DNA of 64,000 bases. It comes from Boesenbergia rotunda. Its lineage: Eukaryota > Streptophyta > Magnoliopsida > Zingiberales > Zingiberaceae. Shown here one piece after another: positions 21,749 through 33,424 of this stretch. The stretch lies in the NCBI GenBank assembly GCA_024364735.1, contig JAGFNQ010000880.1, positions 890,417-954,416 of the forward strand, in the 5' to 3' direction. The position numbers and the translations under genes were made by a program. Positions within the stretch are counted from its first letter, which is position 1, and every line of letters starts with the position of its first letter. The notes beneath the pieces are model-generated. The model was not told the origin of the DNA. It did no database searches and worked only from the letters and a program-made list of their open reading frames with translations.

Positions 21749-22675
21749 ATGGCAAGAAGAGGCCGAGCTCCTAATGCAAGGAACAGAACTCCAGTTCAAG
21801 ATAACAATGAGCCTGGCACAGAACAGCCAAACCTGATGGCAGTCATTGCTCAAATGCAAGACCAGATTTCAGAGCAACAGAAGACCATCGTCACACTGAT
21901 GGCAAATCAGCACCCAGTGCCCCCTACACCACCCACAGCAGGAGTGGAAACTCCAGTGGTGGCTGAAGTTCCACCAGTCACACAGGAGACCCCTGCCGTG
22001 AACCGAAGACAAGAAGCATACCTCGTCCATTGGCAGAGGCTGAAACCTGAAAGCTTCTCAGGCACGACTGAGCCCTGGGATGCCCAGGCTTGGTTCAAGA
22101 CTTTAGAGAGCACAATGGAGCTTCTTGACTGGCCAGAAGTCGAGAAGGTCAAATGTGCCTCCTTCTGCCTAACTGGAGATGCTCGTATGTGGTGGGAGCA
22201 GGTCAAGAGTAAGAGGATAGTCAACCAGATGAGCTGGACAGATTTCGAGCAAGAGTTCTATGAGGAGTTCTTCCACATGCGGGTTACCAACAAGCACTAC
22301 GAGGACTTCATGGAGTTCAGTCAAGGTAACCTACCAGTGGGAGAAGCAGTCGCGAAGTTCAACAGACTAGCTCGCCTCTGCCCAGAGCTAGTCAGCACAG
22401 AGAAGGAGCGAGTCAGACTGATGCTCCGCATGCTGAACCCCGAAATAGCACTCAACGTGAACAGCGGGACGCACCGACCCCTGACCAGCGAGGAGTTGGT
22501 CAGTAGTGCTCTAATCTCAGAGCACTATCTGAATAGCATCAAGGCACAACAAACACAGAAGAAGCCAGTCCTGATTGAGAACAAGACAACAGGAGGCCAG
22601 AAGCCTCAGCCAAATAACCAGAATTGGAAGAACAAGAACCACAAAAGGAAGCAGTGGCCTGGCAGCCAAAAATGA
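21749..22675 (+). pseudogene. gag: T1 gag (capsid part)
   Basis: The 308-residue frame starts with MARRGRAPNARN, the usual Tekay/Del N-terminus. Residues ~90-235 form the retrotransposon Gag (capsid) domain: WQRLKPESFSGTTEPWDAQAW, a CASFCLTGDARMWWEQV block and a FNRLARLCPELVS block. A Lys/Gln-rich tail follows. A TGA at 22673-22675 stops the frame 72 bases before the ATG-containing zinc-knuckle frame continues in phase, so Gag is cut just ahead of its RNA-binding knuckle. The stop is the only gag lesion; readthrough is possible but unproven. Confidence 0.85.
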
Positions 22676-23857
22676 AACCCAGAGAACAAGCAAGCTAGGT
22701 ATCCACCTTGTCCTAAGTGTGGGAGGACCCATCCAGGAGCATGCCTTTTGGGTGTAACTGGATTCTACTCATGTGGACAAGAGGGACACAGATCCAAAGA
22801 CTGCCCAAACAAGTTTAAGGTACTTCCTCAGCAGTCCGTACAGTATGGAGGCAAGCCTCAGTTACATTACATGCCTACTATACTGGAGGGACCTCAGATC
22901 AGTCAGGGAAGGTTGGAAGCAGCACCAGTTTCAACCAATGCCAGAGTCTTTTCCCTCACGAAGGAAGAAGCTGCCAGCGCCTCCACGGTCGTAACAGGTC
23001 AAATAGTTATTTTTCAGCATTTAGCTACTACACTATTTGACACTGGGGCGACCCATTCTTTCGTATCAATACCTTTTGCTAGTAAGTTACAGGTGCCTGC
23101 AGAGAGTTGGGAGTCCAGATTCCTGACAACTCTCCCTTCAGGGGAAATCATGGAATCCACCCAGTGGCTCCGGGCTGTGTCAATCATGATTTCAGACCGA
23201 GAGCTATATGTCGACCTAATAGTCCTTGCGATGCAAGACTTCGACGTCATACTGGGCATGGATTTCCTCAGTAAGTACAACACTTCAGTGGACTGTCGCC
23301 GGAGGAAGGTGGTTTTCAGTCCAGAAGGAGAGCCACCGTTCGAATTTCAAGGAGCCCCAAGGAGGAAGACTCAGAAATTCCTCTCAGCCTTGGCAGCCCA
23401 CCAGATGCTAGAACAAGGGTTTACTGGTTTTCTTGCACGCATAGTGGACATAGAAGCAAAGGAAGAGCGCAAGCAGGAGGATGTACGGGTAGTCTGTGAG
23501 TATCCAGAAGTATTCCCAGAAGAACTACCTGGACTACCTCCCAACAGAGAAGTGGAATTCGAGATCGAGCTTGTACCAGGTACCGGTCCGGTCTCGAAGG
23601 CCTCATATCGTATGTCTCCAGCAGAGTTGAAGGAATTACAAGAGCAACTCCAGGAGCTACTGGACAAGGGCTTCATTCGCCCGAGTCATTCACCCTGGGG
23701 GGCTCCTGTACTTTTCGTCAAGAAGAAGGATGGGTCTATGCGTCTGTGCATAGACTACAGAGCTCTGAACAAGGTAACCATCAAGAACAAGTACCCCCTT
23801 CCTAGAATAGATGATTTATTTGATCAACTCAAAGGGCTACAGTGTTCTCGAAGATAG
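22676..23857 (+). pseudogene. pol: T1 zinc knuckle, protease and RT N-terminal part
   Basis: In phase with gag beyond its TGA. The first ~60 codons have CPKCGRTHPG and the CCHC knuckle YSCGQEGHRSKDC (about 22763-22801). The aspartic protease active site is LFDTGATHSF (about 23033). The RT begins with the WGAPVLFVKKKDGSMRLCIDY block (about 23697). A one-base deletion near 23837, just after DQLKG, throws the frame into CSRR-stop at 23857. The rest of RT continues in the next frame from 23842. Compare T2 at 60536-60570, which has the missing base. Confidence 0.9.
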
Positions 23858-26085
23858 ATCTGCGTTCTGGGTATCATCAGCTAAAGGTTAAAGAAAGTGA
23901 CATCCCCAGGACGGCCTTCAGGACAAGATACGGCCACTACGAATTTGTAGTGATGCCTTTTGGAGTAACCAATGCTCCAGCAGTCTTCATGGAGCTGATG
24001 AACCACATCTTCAGGGAGTATCTCGATAAATTCGTCATTGTATTTATTGATGATATTCTCATATACTCACAGACTCCAGAGGACCATGCTACACACTTGA
24101 GGATAGTGCTGCAGATCCTTCAGCAGGAGAAGCTCTATGCAAAATTCTCAAAGTGTGAGTTTTGGCTAGATCAGGTGACCTTCCTAGGTCACATTGTATC
24201 CAAAGAAGGCATTCATGTTGATCCAGCCAAGATAGAAGCAGTCAGCAACTGGTGTAGACCCAAGAATGCCAGTGAAATCAGAAGCTTCTTAGGCCTGGCA
24301 GGATATTACAGAAAATTTGTGGCGGACTTTTCCAGAATAGCCTCTCCACTCACAGCCCTGACCAGAAAGAACCAGAAGTTTGAGTGGTCAGATAAATGCG
24401 AGCACAGCTTCCTAGAACTGAAGAAAAGATTGACTAGTGCTCCCATCCTGATTGTTCCAGAGAGTGACAAGGCCTTTGACATCTACAGTGATGCATCCAA
24501 CATGGGCCTTGGAGCTGTCCTCATGCAAGACGGTAAAGTAATAGCATATGCCTCCAGACAGCTCAAGGACTATGAGAAGAATTACCCCACTCATGACCTT
24601 GAGCTAGCAGCTGTGGTTTTTGCACTGAAGCTCTGGAGACACTACCTATATGGAGTGCAGTGCAGAATCTTCACAGACCATCAGAGTTTGAAGTACTTCT
24701 TCACTCAGAAGGATCTGAACATGAGGCAGTGCAGGTGGCTAGAGTTGGTCAAAGATTATGACCGTGAAATCCTCTACCACCCAGGTAAATCTAATAAAGT
24801 GGCAGATGCACTGAGCAGAAAATCCTATGCAGCGCTGATGTCCCTATCATCACTGTCTCTACCACTTCAGAAAGAAATAAAGGATTTTGGAGTCGAGGTA
24901 ATAATTGGGCAACTTTCTGCATTGACTCTAGAGTCAACCCTGCTTGTGGATATACAAAGAAAGCAAAGTCAAGACCCAGAGATCCAGAAGATCAAGCAGG
25001 AGATCCAAGAGGCAGAAAATTCAGAGTTTCGAGTATCAGATAGTGGCATCCTCTATCTTGGAGACCGCCTTTGCGTCCCCAATGATGAGGAACTAAGAAA
25101 GAATATTTTAGAAGAATCCCACAGTACCCCGTACTCTATGCATCCTGGTTCTACCAAGATGTACCAAGATTTAAAGCAAAGGTTCTGGTGGTCTGGACTC
25201 AAGCGAGACGTGGCCAGATATATCAGTACCTGCTTGACCTGCCAGAGAGTCAAAGCAGAGCACCAGAGACCAGGAGGAGTTCTGCAGCCTCTTCCCATTC
25301 CAGAGTGGAAGTGGGAAGAGATATCCATGGATTTTGTCACAGGTCTCCCAAGGACCACCCATGGACACGATGCAATATGGGTGATAGTGGACAGATTGAC
25401 CAAGTATGACCACTTCCTAGCCATCAAGTTATCGCATTCGGTAGAGCAGTTAGCACAGCTGTACGTGAAAGAAGTGATCAGGCTTCACGGAGTTCCGAAG
25501 TCGATCGTTTCTGACAGAGATGGGCGGTTCATCTCCCATTTTTGGAGGTGTGTTCAGGACACCCTAGGCACCAGACTCCAGTTCAGCACAGCTTTCCATC
25601 CCCAGACAGATGGACAAACAGAGAGAGTAAATCAGATTTTAGAAGACATGCTCAGGGCTTGTGCGTTGGACTTTAAAGGTAGTTGGTGTAAATTTCTGTG
25701 CTTAGCTGAGTTTGTCTATAACAATAGCTATCAGGCCACCATCAGGATGGCACCTTATGAGGCATTGTATGGCAGAAAATGCAGATCACCCATATGTTGG
25801 CAAGAAGCTGGTGAAAAGAAAGAGACGAAGTCAGAAATAGGCAACCGGACTGAGCTTGTAGATGAGACCACTCAGGCTATCCAGACGATCCGCCAGAGGA
25901 TTGAGACTGCCCAGAGTAGGCAGAAAAGTTATGCTGACACACGCCGTAGGCCACTGGAATTCCATGTTGGAGATTCAGTATTCCTCAAGGTCGCTCCTAT
26001 GAAGGGAGTGATGAGATTAGGGCAAAAAGGGCAAGCTAAGTCCTCGCTACATAGGACCCTACAAGATCATAAAGAGGGTTGGTAA
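23842..26085 (+). pseudogene. pol: T1 reverse transcriptase, RNase H and integrase
   Basis: 747 residues. The RT palm has MPFGVTNAPAVFM and the catalytic VFIDDILIYS (about 24038-24066). RNase H has IYSDASNMGLGAVL, ELAAVVFAL and FTDHQSL. The integrase zinc domain (HPGSTKMYQDLK...CLTCQR) is followed by the catalytic core with Asp in EISMDFVTGLP, Asp in IVSDRDGRF and Glu in QTERVNQILEDM. After the GDSVFLKVAPMKG block, an extra G near 26030 shifts the frame, which ends at 26085. The C-terminal part resumes in another frame to 26383. All catalytic residues checked are present. Confidence 0.92.
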
Positions 26086-26383
26086 GGTAGCATATGAACT
26101 GGACTTACCAGAGGATATGTCAGCTATCCACAGTACATTTCATGTCTCTATGCTAAAGAAGTGTATTCACGATCCTAGCCAAGTGATTCAGCCTCAGTCA
26201 GTACAGATCCAAGAAGATCTTAGCTATGAGAGCAGACCGACACAGATAGTGGACAAAGCAGTTAAAAGATTAAGAAATAAAGAAGTACCACTAGTGAAGG
26301 TCATCTGGCAGAATCAAAAGCATGAGGAAGCTACTTGGGAACGTGAAGACAGCATGAGAGAAAAATATCCAGAATTATTTTAA
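26060..26383 (+). pseudogene. pol: T1 integrase C-terminus with chromodomain
   Basis: After the one-base shift the correct frame (ATG at 26117 is internal) continues with FHVSMLKKC, then a chromodomain-type sequence ending WEREDSMREKYPELF and a stop at 26381-26383. Chromodomains of this group bind chromatin and direct integration, typically to heterochromatin. This one assigns the element to the chromoviruses. Confidence 0.85.
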
Positions 26384-26405
26384 GTTCGAGGATGAACTTT
26401 TTATA

Positions 26406-26418
26406 AGGTATGGGGGAT
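26406..26418 (+). promoter_or_regulatory. T1 polypurine tract
   Basis: AAGGTATGGGGGAT directly before the 3' LTR, the priming site for plus-strand DNA. Confidence 0.85.
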
Positions 26419-28689
26419 TGTAACGTCCCGAAATTTCCATATTGAAGTTCTTAAAGTCCTTAGAACTATTTAAAAATGTTTTGGAAATATTCTAGATATT
26501 TTTAGGAATTTTTAGAATATTTTTATGGAATTTTCCGAGTCCGTTTAGTATTTTTATTAAAAGAAATAGAGATTTCGGCAAAAACATGCCTGGATGAGTT
26601 TTGAACCCGAGACCTCCCATGGGACCAACGACTTAAGTTGGTCGGGTTAACCAGGAGCCCCAGCAGGGGTGTGCTGAAAGAAAATAGAGAGATATTAAGT
26701 TAAGTTATAAGTTGGACTTAAATACCCTAAGTATAAATAGATAATTAAAGGGAGAAATTTTATTTTCTCTCAACTAAACCCTCTTCCTCGCCCAAGCCGC
26801 ACGTACGCCGCCCCTCTTCCCCTCTCTTGTGCGCACGCCGACACCAAGACCTCCTCTCCTCTTCTAAGGGGGCGCCGGCCAAGGAAGAATCAAGGAGTGC
26901 GGAGCGTTTCGTTCGTCTCGACGAGAGGAACGCGTAGGCGCGAACGGTTCATCGAGATCTCAAGTTTCTCCTGAGCCCTAAACGTCAATTTTGGTTGTAA
27001 GTCCAAAGAAATCAAAGTAAGTACTGCTCACCTGCAGTAAGAGGCGGTTTTCCGCAAGTTTTTCCCTTTAGAAAGTTAAAAATGCAATTTTCCTTTAGTT
27101 TATGATTTTGCATGTAACCCTAGTTTAATCCATGCTTGTATAAGTTTAATTAAGTACCCTATATGAGGTTAGGGTCTAAGAAGAGTTATGAGAAAAGAAA
27201 AGAGAAGATGAAGATAAGAAAAGAAAAGGCCAAGGCCTTAAGAAATCCCCAAAAGTCAAGACTTAGGGATTTGGGCACACAAGGTGCTCGTTAAAATGCC
27301 AAGGCATTCAAGATAAGAAAAAGTAAGTATTTTATTTTCTAAGGCCAGTACCCGGCGTCCAAGGGCATCGTTAAAGAAATCCAGGTGTCCAATTCCAAGG
27401 TCTTGGCCCTGGTAGACCAAGGTCTGTTCTATTAGGATTGGTGGCTCGCTACCCCAACCTTTTAGGGAACGCGCATAAGATGGTACTTACGTCTTAAGTG
27501 GATCCAAGTGAGTTATTATTTTCAAGTATATGCTTTAGCAAAGTTTTTCTAAAAGTTTAAGGAAGTTTTCTAAAAGTTAAAGAAAGACTTAAAGTTAAAG
27601 AATTGCTAAAGTTTCAAGTTAAGCCAAGAAAAAGTGAGTTAAGACTTATTAATGCTTGAGTATGCATGTTTTGAGTTATACATGTTTTAGTGTTTCTTTT
27701 AAGCATAAAAGTATCTCATGTGATTTCACATTGTTTAAAAAACATGCTTGCACATTTCGAGATTTTGTGAGCTAGATAGTACTTGCTAAGCTTTATGCTA
27801 ATTAGTTGCATTTCCTCTTGCTGCAGGGGAAGGTAAAGGCAAGCAATTCTGAAGGAAGGCGACGAGGCGGTGCTGAGTGACATGTGTGTGGTGGCTGACC
27901 TTGGAGAGGTCCTTGGGACAAGATGAATAAAAGACTTAAAGTGCATTTGTTACAGATTCTTAGCTTAAGTTAGATCACATAGAATTTATCCAAGTATTTG
28001 CGATTTAGATATTTTGCATGTCTTAAAACCACGAGTAAAGATTCCATGTCATTCTATTTAGTATCAATATCCTTATGATTGCATTGGATGAGTATGAGCG
28101 TGAGTAGTTTTGAATATCGATACTTTGATGGAGCTATTTGATGCATGTGCCAAGATGTTGTTAGTCCCCTTTTGAATTAAGTTTTTATTACTTTAAATAT
28201 GCTTAGAAAAGTTGCATTCATATTCCATAATGCTTTAGTAATGTTATAGAACCTTGTGTGATGAGTTTAGATGGTTAGAATTGCTTTTGTGGATGGATGG
28301 AGACGAGTTTCAGGTCTGAAATGCAGGTTTTCAGGCGTGCCAGTTGACTGGTACAGGACCAGTCACCTGCCCTATCGAATAGTTGCTTCTGTTCGATGCA
28401 CCAGGCGACTGCCAAAAGGCCAGTCGCCTGGTACCAGGCGACTGCTATATAGCAGTCGACTGGTACCATTGAAAAGAAATGGTATAGAGCAGCTGGTTAG
28501 TACTCTAGTGTTACAACTAAGAGGTCTAGGGGTCAAATCTTGGCAAAGCGAATAAGATGAAAGTTGTTTTGTTTTTTTTGGAAAAAAAAGAGAAGAAAAA
28601 AAAAAGTTCCGCATTTGTTTGTCGTGCATTAGAGTCAAGAAGTAGACAAAGTAACGGTCCGTCTAAGGTAGAAAAGGCGTGTCGCTACA
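26419..28689 (+). repeat. T1 3' LTR
   Basis: Starts TGTAACGTC and ends GTCGCTACA. Differs from the 5' LTR by scattered substitutions and small indels in poly-A/T runs (for example 28566-28603). Carries the same tRNA-like segment, TATA box and GTCGAC/GGCGAC palindromes (28335-28467). Confidence 0.95.
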
Positions 28690-28694
28690 CAAGT

Positions 28695-31262
28695 GGAGCC
28701 TTTATGAAGAAAATCTGCAATGAGAAATATTTGTACGCAAAGCAAGTGAAAAAAAAAATCTGCTACTTGGAGCTGCCACTTTTTTTTGCCAAAGTGAAGA
28801 AAAAGATCTGCTACTTTGGGTCAGAAATGGGTTGGATCAAAAACTGAAAAGTTGAAATTATGGAAGTCAAGATCAGCAATACTTAGTGGAAGTCTGAAAT
28901 GCAGCTATGCGGAATCAGGAAGTCTGAGTTGAGATTGAGTGAAGACTGATCAAAAGCTGAGAAAAAAAATCTGAAATTGCAAAAATCTGAACTGCATTGT
29001 AGCAGTACTGCAAAATCTGAGCTTGTAATTTGCCGAGGCTTGACTTGGAGCTACTGAAAAGGTAGTGGGATCTGTATTGGAAAGAATTCGGAATTGAATG
29101 CAAAAAAGGACTAAATTGTGATACCATGAAAAAAAATAGTTTTGTACGAACTTCAAACTGAGTTTGAGTTTCTAATTGAGCAGTGCATTACGGAATGGTC
29201 CTTTCCTGAAATTAATCTATTGGGAGCAGATTTGAAACTACTGATGAAATCAGTCAAGGGTGAAGCTAAAGGCAGTTCAGTGTATCAACTTGGAAATGGA
29301 TTCATTGAAGCTGAATTGAAGCTGAGCAGCAACAGAAAAAAAAATGAAACAATTGCAACAGAAATTTGTGCCAAAAAGAAAAGAAAAGAGCTATGGAAGA
29401 TGTTTCGGCCACTTTGTTAGAGATGAAGTTGCAGCTGTATAGAATTTAAGAACTGAACAAAAGCATTGCAAGGGAGAAAAATTTCTGAAATGTTTGTGCC
29501 AAAGGGAGAGCTTGTAATCTGCCGAGGTTGACTTGTAGCTGCTAAAATGCTACAAACTGAATGCAAGTGAGCTGCAAGATGCTGAAATTTGTGGAAGAAG
29601 TATAGTGGAATATGTATTGGAAAGAATTAAGAATTGAAATGCAAAATGAAGAGGAGAAAAAGCTGTGCCAAAGTCTAAAATGGCACGCAATAGCAGAATT
29701 GCAGCTATACATTGGCTGCAATTTCAGAAACACTTTGAGAGAAGCTGGAATTCAATTGTGCAGAACTGAATTAGTGTAAAGACTGCTAGTAATTGAAGAA
29801 AACAGCAAGGTATCAAGCTGCTGAAATGATTGAAGCTGAATCCAACTTGGAATCTGGGATATTTTGATTTGAGTTGCTGAAGTGATGCAAACTGGAAAGG
29901 GAATAAGCTACAAAGTTCTAAATCTCTTGAAGGGTTGTTTGTGAAGCTGAATTGGAGAAATCAGATTGGAATGTGCCAAGTTCAAGTGCAGAAATTTGTT
30001 TACCATATCAAATTCGTTTCCATACAAGTAGATTGGTATCAACTTGGACTAAAATTTGGTTTCCGAGGCTATGAATCACGAAATGAAATGTATGAATGTA
30101 TCACAAGTGAGATAAAACTGCTATTAAGGTCAATGGAGGAGATAAATCAAGGATAAATCAGTTTAGCAACCATTTTCGAGTGGAACACTTAAAATTCTCC
30201 ACTATCATTTGATGCAAGCACTCTTGATGTTAATTGTTGGAGAAATCAGAGACTTGAACTGAATCTATCGTGGATGCTGGACTTAAAACAGAAGGAAAAA
30301 GAAAAACTAAAGAAGTGTGCCAACTTATAAAGGATTTGTATCAAGAGTGAGTGACAAGAGTTATTTAGTGAGGATTGTATGTGGAGCATCTATATTACTT
30401 GATGTCTTACGTTCTCTGATTTAAATCTGATCCGAATGTGCTCCATTAGAAGACTTGAGAGCAGGAAAAAGAAAAAAAAAAGGAGAAGAAAACTGTTTGA
30501 AGAAATATTGTGATGTGATGTTCTTATTTTGGGTCATTTGAATTCTCCACTACCATTTGATTGATAGGATGGATTGGACTGATTCTGAGAAGGACTTGGG
30601 GAGCTGAGCACATCATGAATGAATGGAATGAAGTTTAAAATATGAAGTAGCAGCTGACCAAAAGAAAAAAAAAGAGATCCAAATGGCACGCAATTGAGGA
30701 AGTTGGCACAATAAAGTCAAGGGAGGTTTCTTTATCCAAATCAAAGGCATTAGTCAAGATTCACTCCATCACACCTTTGACTTCATTACAAGGACTGACA
30801 AGAGGGCAGAGCACATTGGAAACATCCTTGAGCATTCAAGTCTTCCACTCCATCAATTTTCTATTTCCTTGGCTTTCACTTCATTTTTACCATTTTCTAT
30901 GTTTTTCATTTGTTTTTATAGATATTGATCCTAATCATGAATAATGGTGGAGAGTAAATAACAAGCAAGCCTATGGTAGTGCAAGAAGCATGTGTGTTTG
31001 AGTGAGCTCCACTTCCATCATTAACTTAGAACTTAAGGAGAGAGCCACCAAAATTTCCTTTGAAAGGCTAGTGAGTTAAATTCATCTCAATGAATCATGA
31101 AGGATGGAAAGGCTATGTTGTTGATTTAAGGACGAGATACTAATCCATAGAGCTTAGATTTTTGAGAATTGACAACCTTAGGTAATTTCTTTTCACTTGT
31201 TTCTAATTATGCTTGGAAAGAGTCTAAGGGATACATACTTAGTAGTTTCGCGAGACGCTCAA
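28695..31262 (+). other. Element B 3' non-coding region, second part
   Basis: Purine-rich sequence with no supported coding frame; the open frames at 28557-28847, 29142-29420 and 29935-30156 show no domain. It contains a diverged duplication (about 29017-29110 and 29509-29655, sharing GAGCTTGTAAT(T/C)TGCCGAGG and TGTATTGGAAAGAATT) and at least six GTGCCAA/TTGGCAC words (29367-30700) that also occur in the 5' LTR. In other Athila elements this interval may hold an envelope-like gene; none is recognisable here. Confidence 0.6.
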
Positions 31263-31267
31263 GCTTA

Positions 31268-31280
31268 AGTGTGGGGGAGT
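31268..31280 (+). promoter_or_regulatory. Element B terminal polypurine tract
   Basis: AAGTGTGGGGGAGT-type tract immediately before the 3' LTR at 31281. Confidence 0.85.
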
Positions 31281-32240
31281 TGATAAGTGCTATTTTGTTG
31301 ATTATTTTAGTTGCTAAAATCCATGTTTGACCCATGTTTTACTTGCTTAATTGTGAATTTACCCTAGGTTCTAGGACTTGCTTTTATTTTGGACTTAATT
31401 ACAAATCTGTATACATTTGGATTATTTGGCCACTAAATTTTTGATCTATTTTTGTAGGCATGAAAGGATCATAGACCTAGGGCATACTGGGTCAAACTTG
31501 AGTAGGAAGTGGACCCGGATCGAGTTATCAAGCTTCGGATTAATCTGGACCGTCCGATTCAAAAGCGGCTAGATCGGAGCCATCTGGGACCATCTGAGGC
31601 AATCCGAGCTAGTGTTAGGGTTAATTAAGCACTCTGATCTAGATCTGAAGGTTTTATCCAATTCAGAAATCATTCGACCGTTGAATCGAGCTCAGAGGGA
31701 TCTAGAGCGTCCATTCAAAGATCAGGTTGATCCGAGCCATCCGTTGCAAATCTGGAGGATCCGAGCTACCACGAGGAAGATCTGGACCCTTGATCAATAT
31801 CTTGAAAGTTTGGGTCAGATCGAATGAAGATCAGCCATTGGATTGAGTTAAAGAAATCTAGGTCGTCCATTGCTAACTATTTAATCAAAAAATTAGCCAC
31901 AGCTCCTCCTCGTCGCGTCTTCGCCGCAACAGTTCATCGTTTTCGCGTTTTCTTCATTTTTCTTGCAATTTTCCTTAGTTGAAGGCATGACCACCTCAAT
32001 CTCAACCTTTGATGAATTCAGCTCGAATTTGCGCCGGAACAGGGCTGTTTGAGGGTTTCGGCAGTTCTGCAATCCAGTCACTTGCATCTCTTCCGCGAGC
32101 CATTTCCGATCATCTGAGCCGTCTGTAGGGGTCCTCAGGTGAGCTCAGAGCATCCTCAAATAATCATCGCAATCCCATCCATTGAGATTGAGGATATTGG
32201 ATTGGAAATTCCAGCTGAGCGCAGTTTGAGCAGAGCTGAT
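31281..32240 (+). repeat. Element B 3' LTR, truncated
   Basis: Matches 10017 to about 11010 of the 5' LTR and then breaks after CAGAGCTGAT. The remaining ~1.35 kb of LTR is absent. The short frame at 31612-31827 is not a gene. Confidence 0.9.
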
Positions 32241-32269
32241 ACATAAGGTTCGGAAATTTGCAACTATAT

Positions 32270-33424
32270 ATCATCGCCTGGAGGAGGAGGAGGATGGGAC
32301 TGATACATAAGGTTCCAGTGCTGCATCATCTCGTACATCTCATCCTGTCACTACTGGAACCTTTGAAAGTTCTCCGTGAGCCCGTGGACCTCCCTCTGAA
32401 TGTCAATCTGCTGCTGCTGCATATCAACCTACCGTTGCTGAAACGTTTGAAAGTCCTTCCTAAGATCATGTACCTCTGACTGTAGTAGGGAGAACTGCTC
32501 CTCTGTAACCCCAGCAGCAGCTGCAACAGGCACATCCTCCTCCTCATCATCTGAACTGGAGGAACTAGGACGACATCTCCAGACCATCACCTCCTCCAGG
32601 CACTCAATCCCCGCCAAGGACAACTATCGTGAATCAATCTAATCGTAGTCCTTGGACAGACAATGCACCTGACCTCTAGTCTAGACTCAAAGAATTCGGT
32701 CAAAACATGACTGAAAGGCATGTAGATCTTCGTGTTGACACTATGCGAAAAATGGACAATGGATGCAAATACATGCAAGGTGATATCAATATCTAACCTC
32801 CTTTCTAATGCATACATCATTACCAAGTGAGGCAGTCGAATCTTTGACCTCTCCTTGGTGACAATAGGTAAAATGCAATCAAAGACAATCTTGTACAATA
32901 CGTTGCTGGCTGGAGTCATGCGCTTGGCTGTAAAGATACGTTGTAGATGAGGTCGAGGTCTTTCAAAATAGTGGCAATGAATTTGGTCCAGAGTTACATT
33001 AGGAAAGGTGAAAGGCTCGATAACTTTTGGAAAACATGTAAATGCATTATCAGAAGCCCTACAATCTAAAAATGATCCTAAGACTTCAGATGAAAAGGGG
33101 ATGGTAACTCCTGCTACCATGGACTCATACGCCCCATCATCGGGACTAATGCATGTAAGATTAGAATAAAATTCTTTGCATAGATCAATGTTAACATAGT
33201 GCTGACAATAGACTAGCTGCTTTAAACCAAAATGGGTGATCATCTCAACAATGTGAGGGGTATTTTCTTGTAAATACGACTGGTTAAGATACCTACAGTT
33301 CATTAATACAAAGTTAGTACTTGCAAATCTCCGCCGGCATTCCTCGGAACGGAATCGAGGTGCCTCAGGATTTACAGCGTGCTGTTGGGATGGCCCCTCA
33401 CTCATCCTTCTCTTTTGTACAACT
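32270..33424 (-). pseudogene. Element A accessory gene exon 2 (PF20167-like)
   Basis: The protein reads from 33424 down. After a basic start (RVVQKRRMSEGPSQQ) comes a ~230-residue domain. It has RFRSEECRRRF, an EFYSNL block, a VAGVTIPFSSEVLGSFL block, then LPIVTKERSKIRLPHLVMMYALE. This ordering matches the 'putative plant transposon protein' family (PF20167) as I know it. A one-base shift near 32615 moves the frame, and the tail continues (SLAGIECLEEVMVW, an acidic linker, a Gln-rich coiled coil) through in-frame stops near 32429 and 32365 to a poly-Pro end near 32270. The E2 homologue (37858-38946) is alignable over its whole length. The function is unknown. The upstream frame to 33513 is intron translation, not protein. 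Confidence 0.65.

Larger units (their letters stand above)
19202..28689 (+). mobile_element. Element T1: chromovirus (Tekay/Del-type) Ty3/gypsy element
   Basis: 9488 bp, complete, with TSD CAAGT at 19197-19201 and 28690-28694. LTRs 19202-21464 and 26419-28689 are nearly identical (a few dozen differences by eye), so it is young relative to its host element B. Primer site 21467-21478, gag 21749-22675, zinc knuckle/protease/RT 22676-23857, RT/RNase H/integrase 23842-26085, chromodomain to 26383, polypurine tract 26406-26418. It is disabled by an in-frame stop and two one-base shifts. Confidence 0.95.
10017..32240 (+). mobile_element. Element B: Athila-like Ty3/gypsy element, interrupted and 3'-truncated
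   Basis: 5' LTR 10017-12363, Asp-tRNA primer site 12371-12388, gag-protease-RT-RNase H-integrase (12536-18424), a long non-coding 3' region (18425-19201 and 28695-31262, split by T1), polypurine tract 31268-31280 and a 3' LTR starting at 31281. The 3' LTR stops at 32240 after about 960 of about 2350 bases, and the sequence passes directly into the 3' end of element A's accessory gene. The family call rests on the primer site, the DLGAS protease signature and the FMDDFS polymerase signature. No envelope-like frame was found in the 3' region. Several stops and shifts make it inactive. Confidence 0.85.

Noticed and set aside
20499..28555. Matching open frames at 20499-20729/27716-27946 and 21054-21338/28271-28555
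   Set aside because: They are repeated because they lie at equivalent places in T1's two LTRs; no protein signature.
28695..31262. Possible envelope-like gene of an Athila element
   Set aside because: No long frame, signal peptide or membrane segment found in the region after removing T1.
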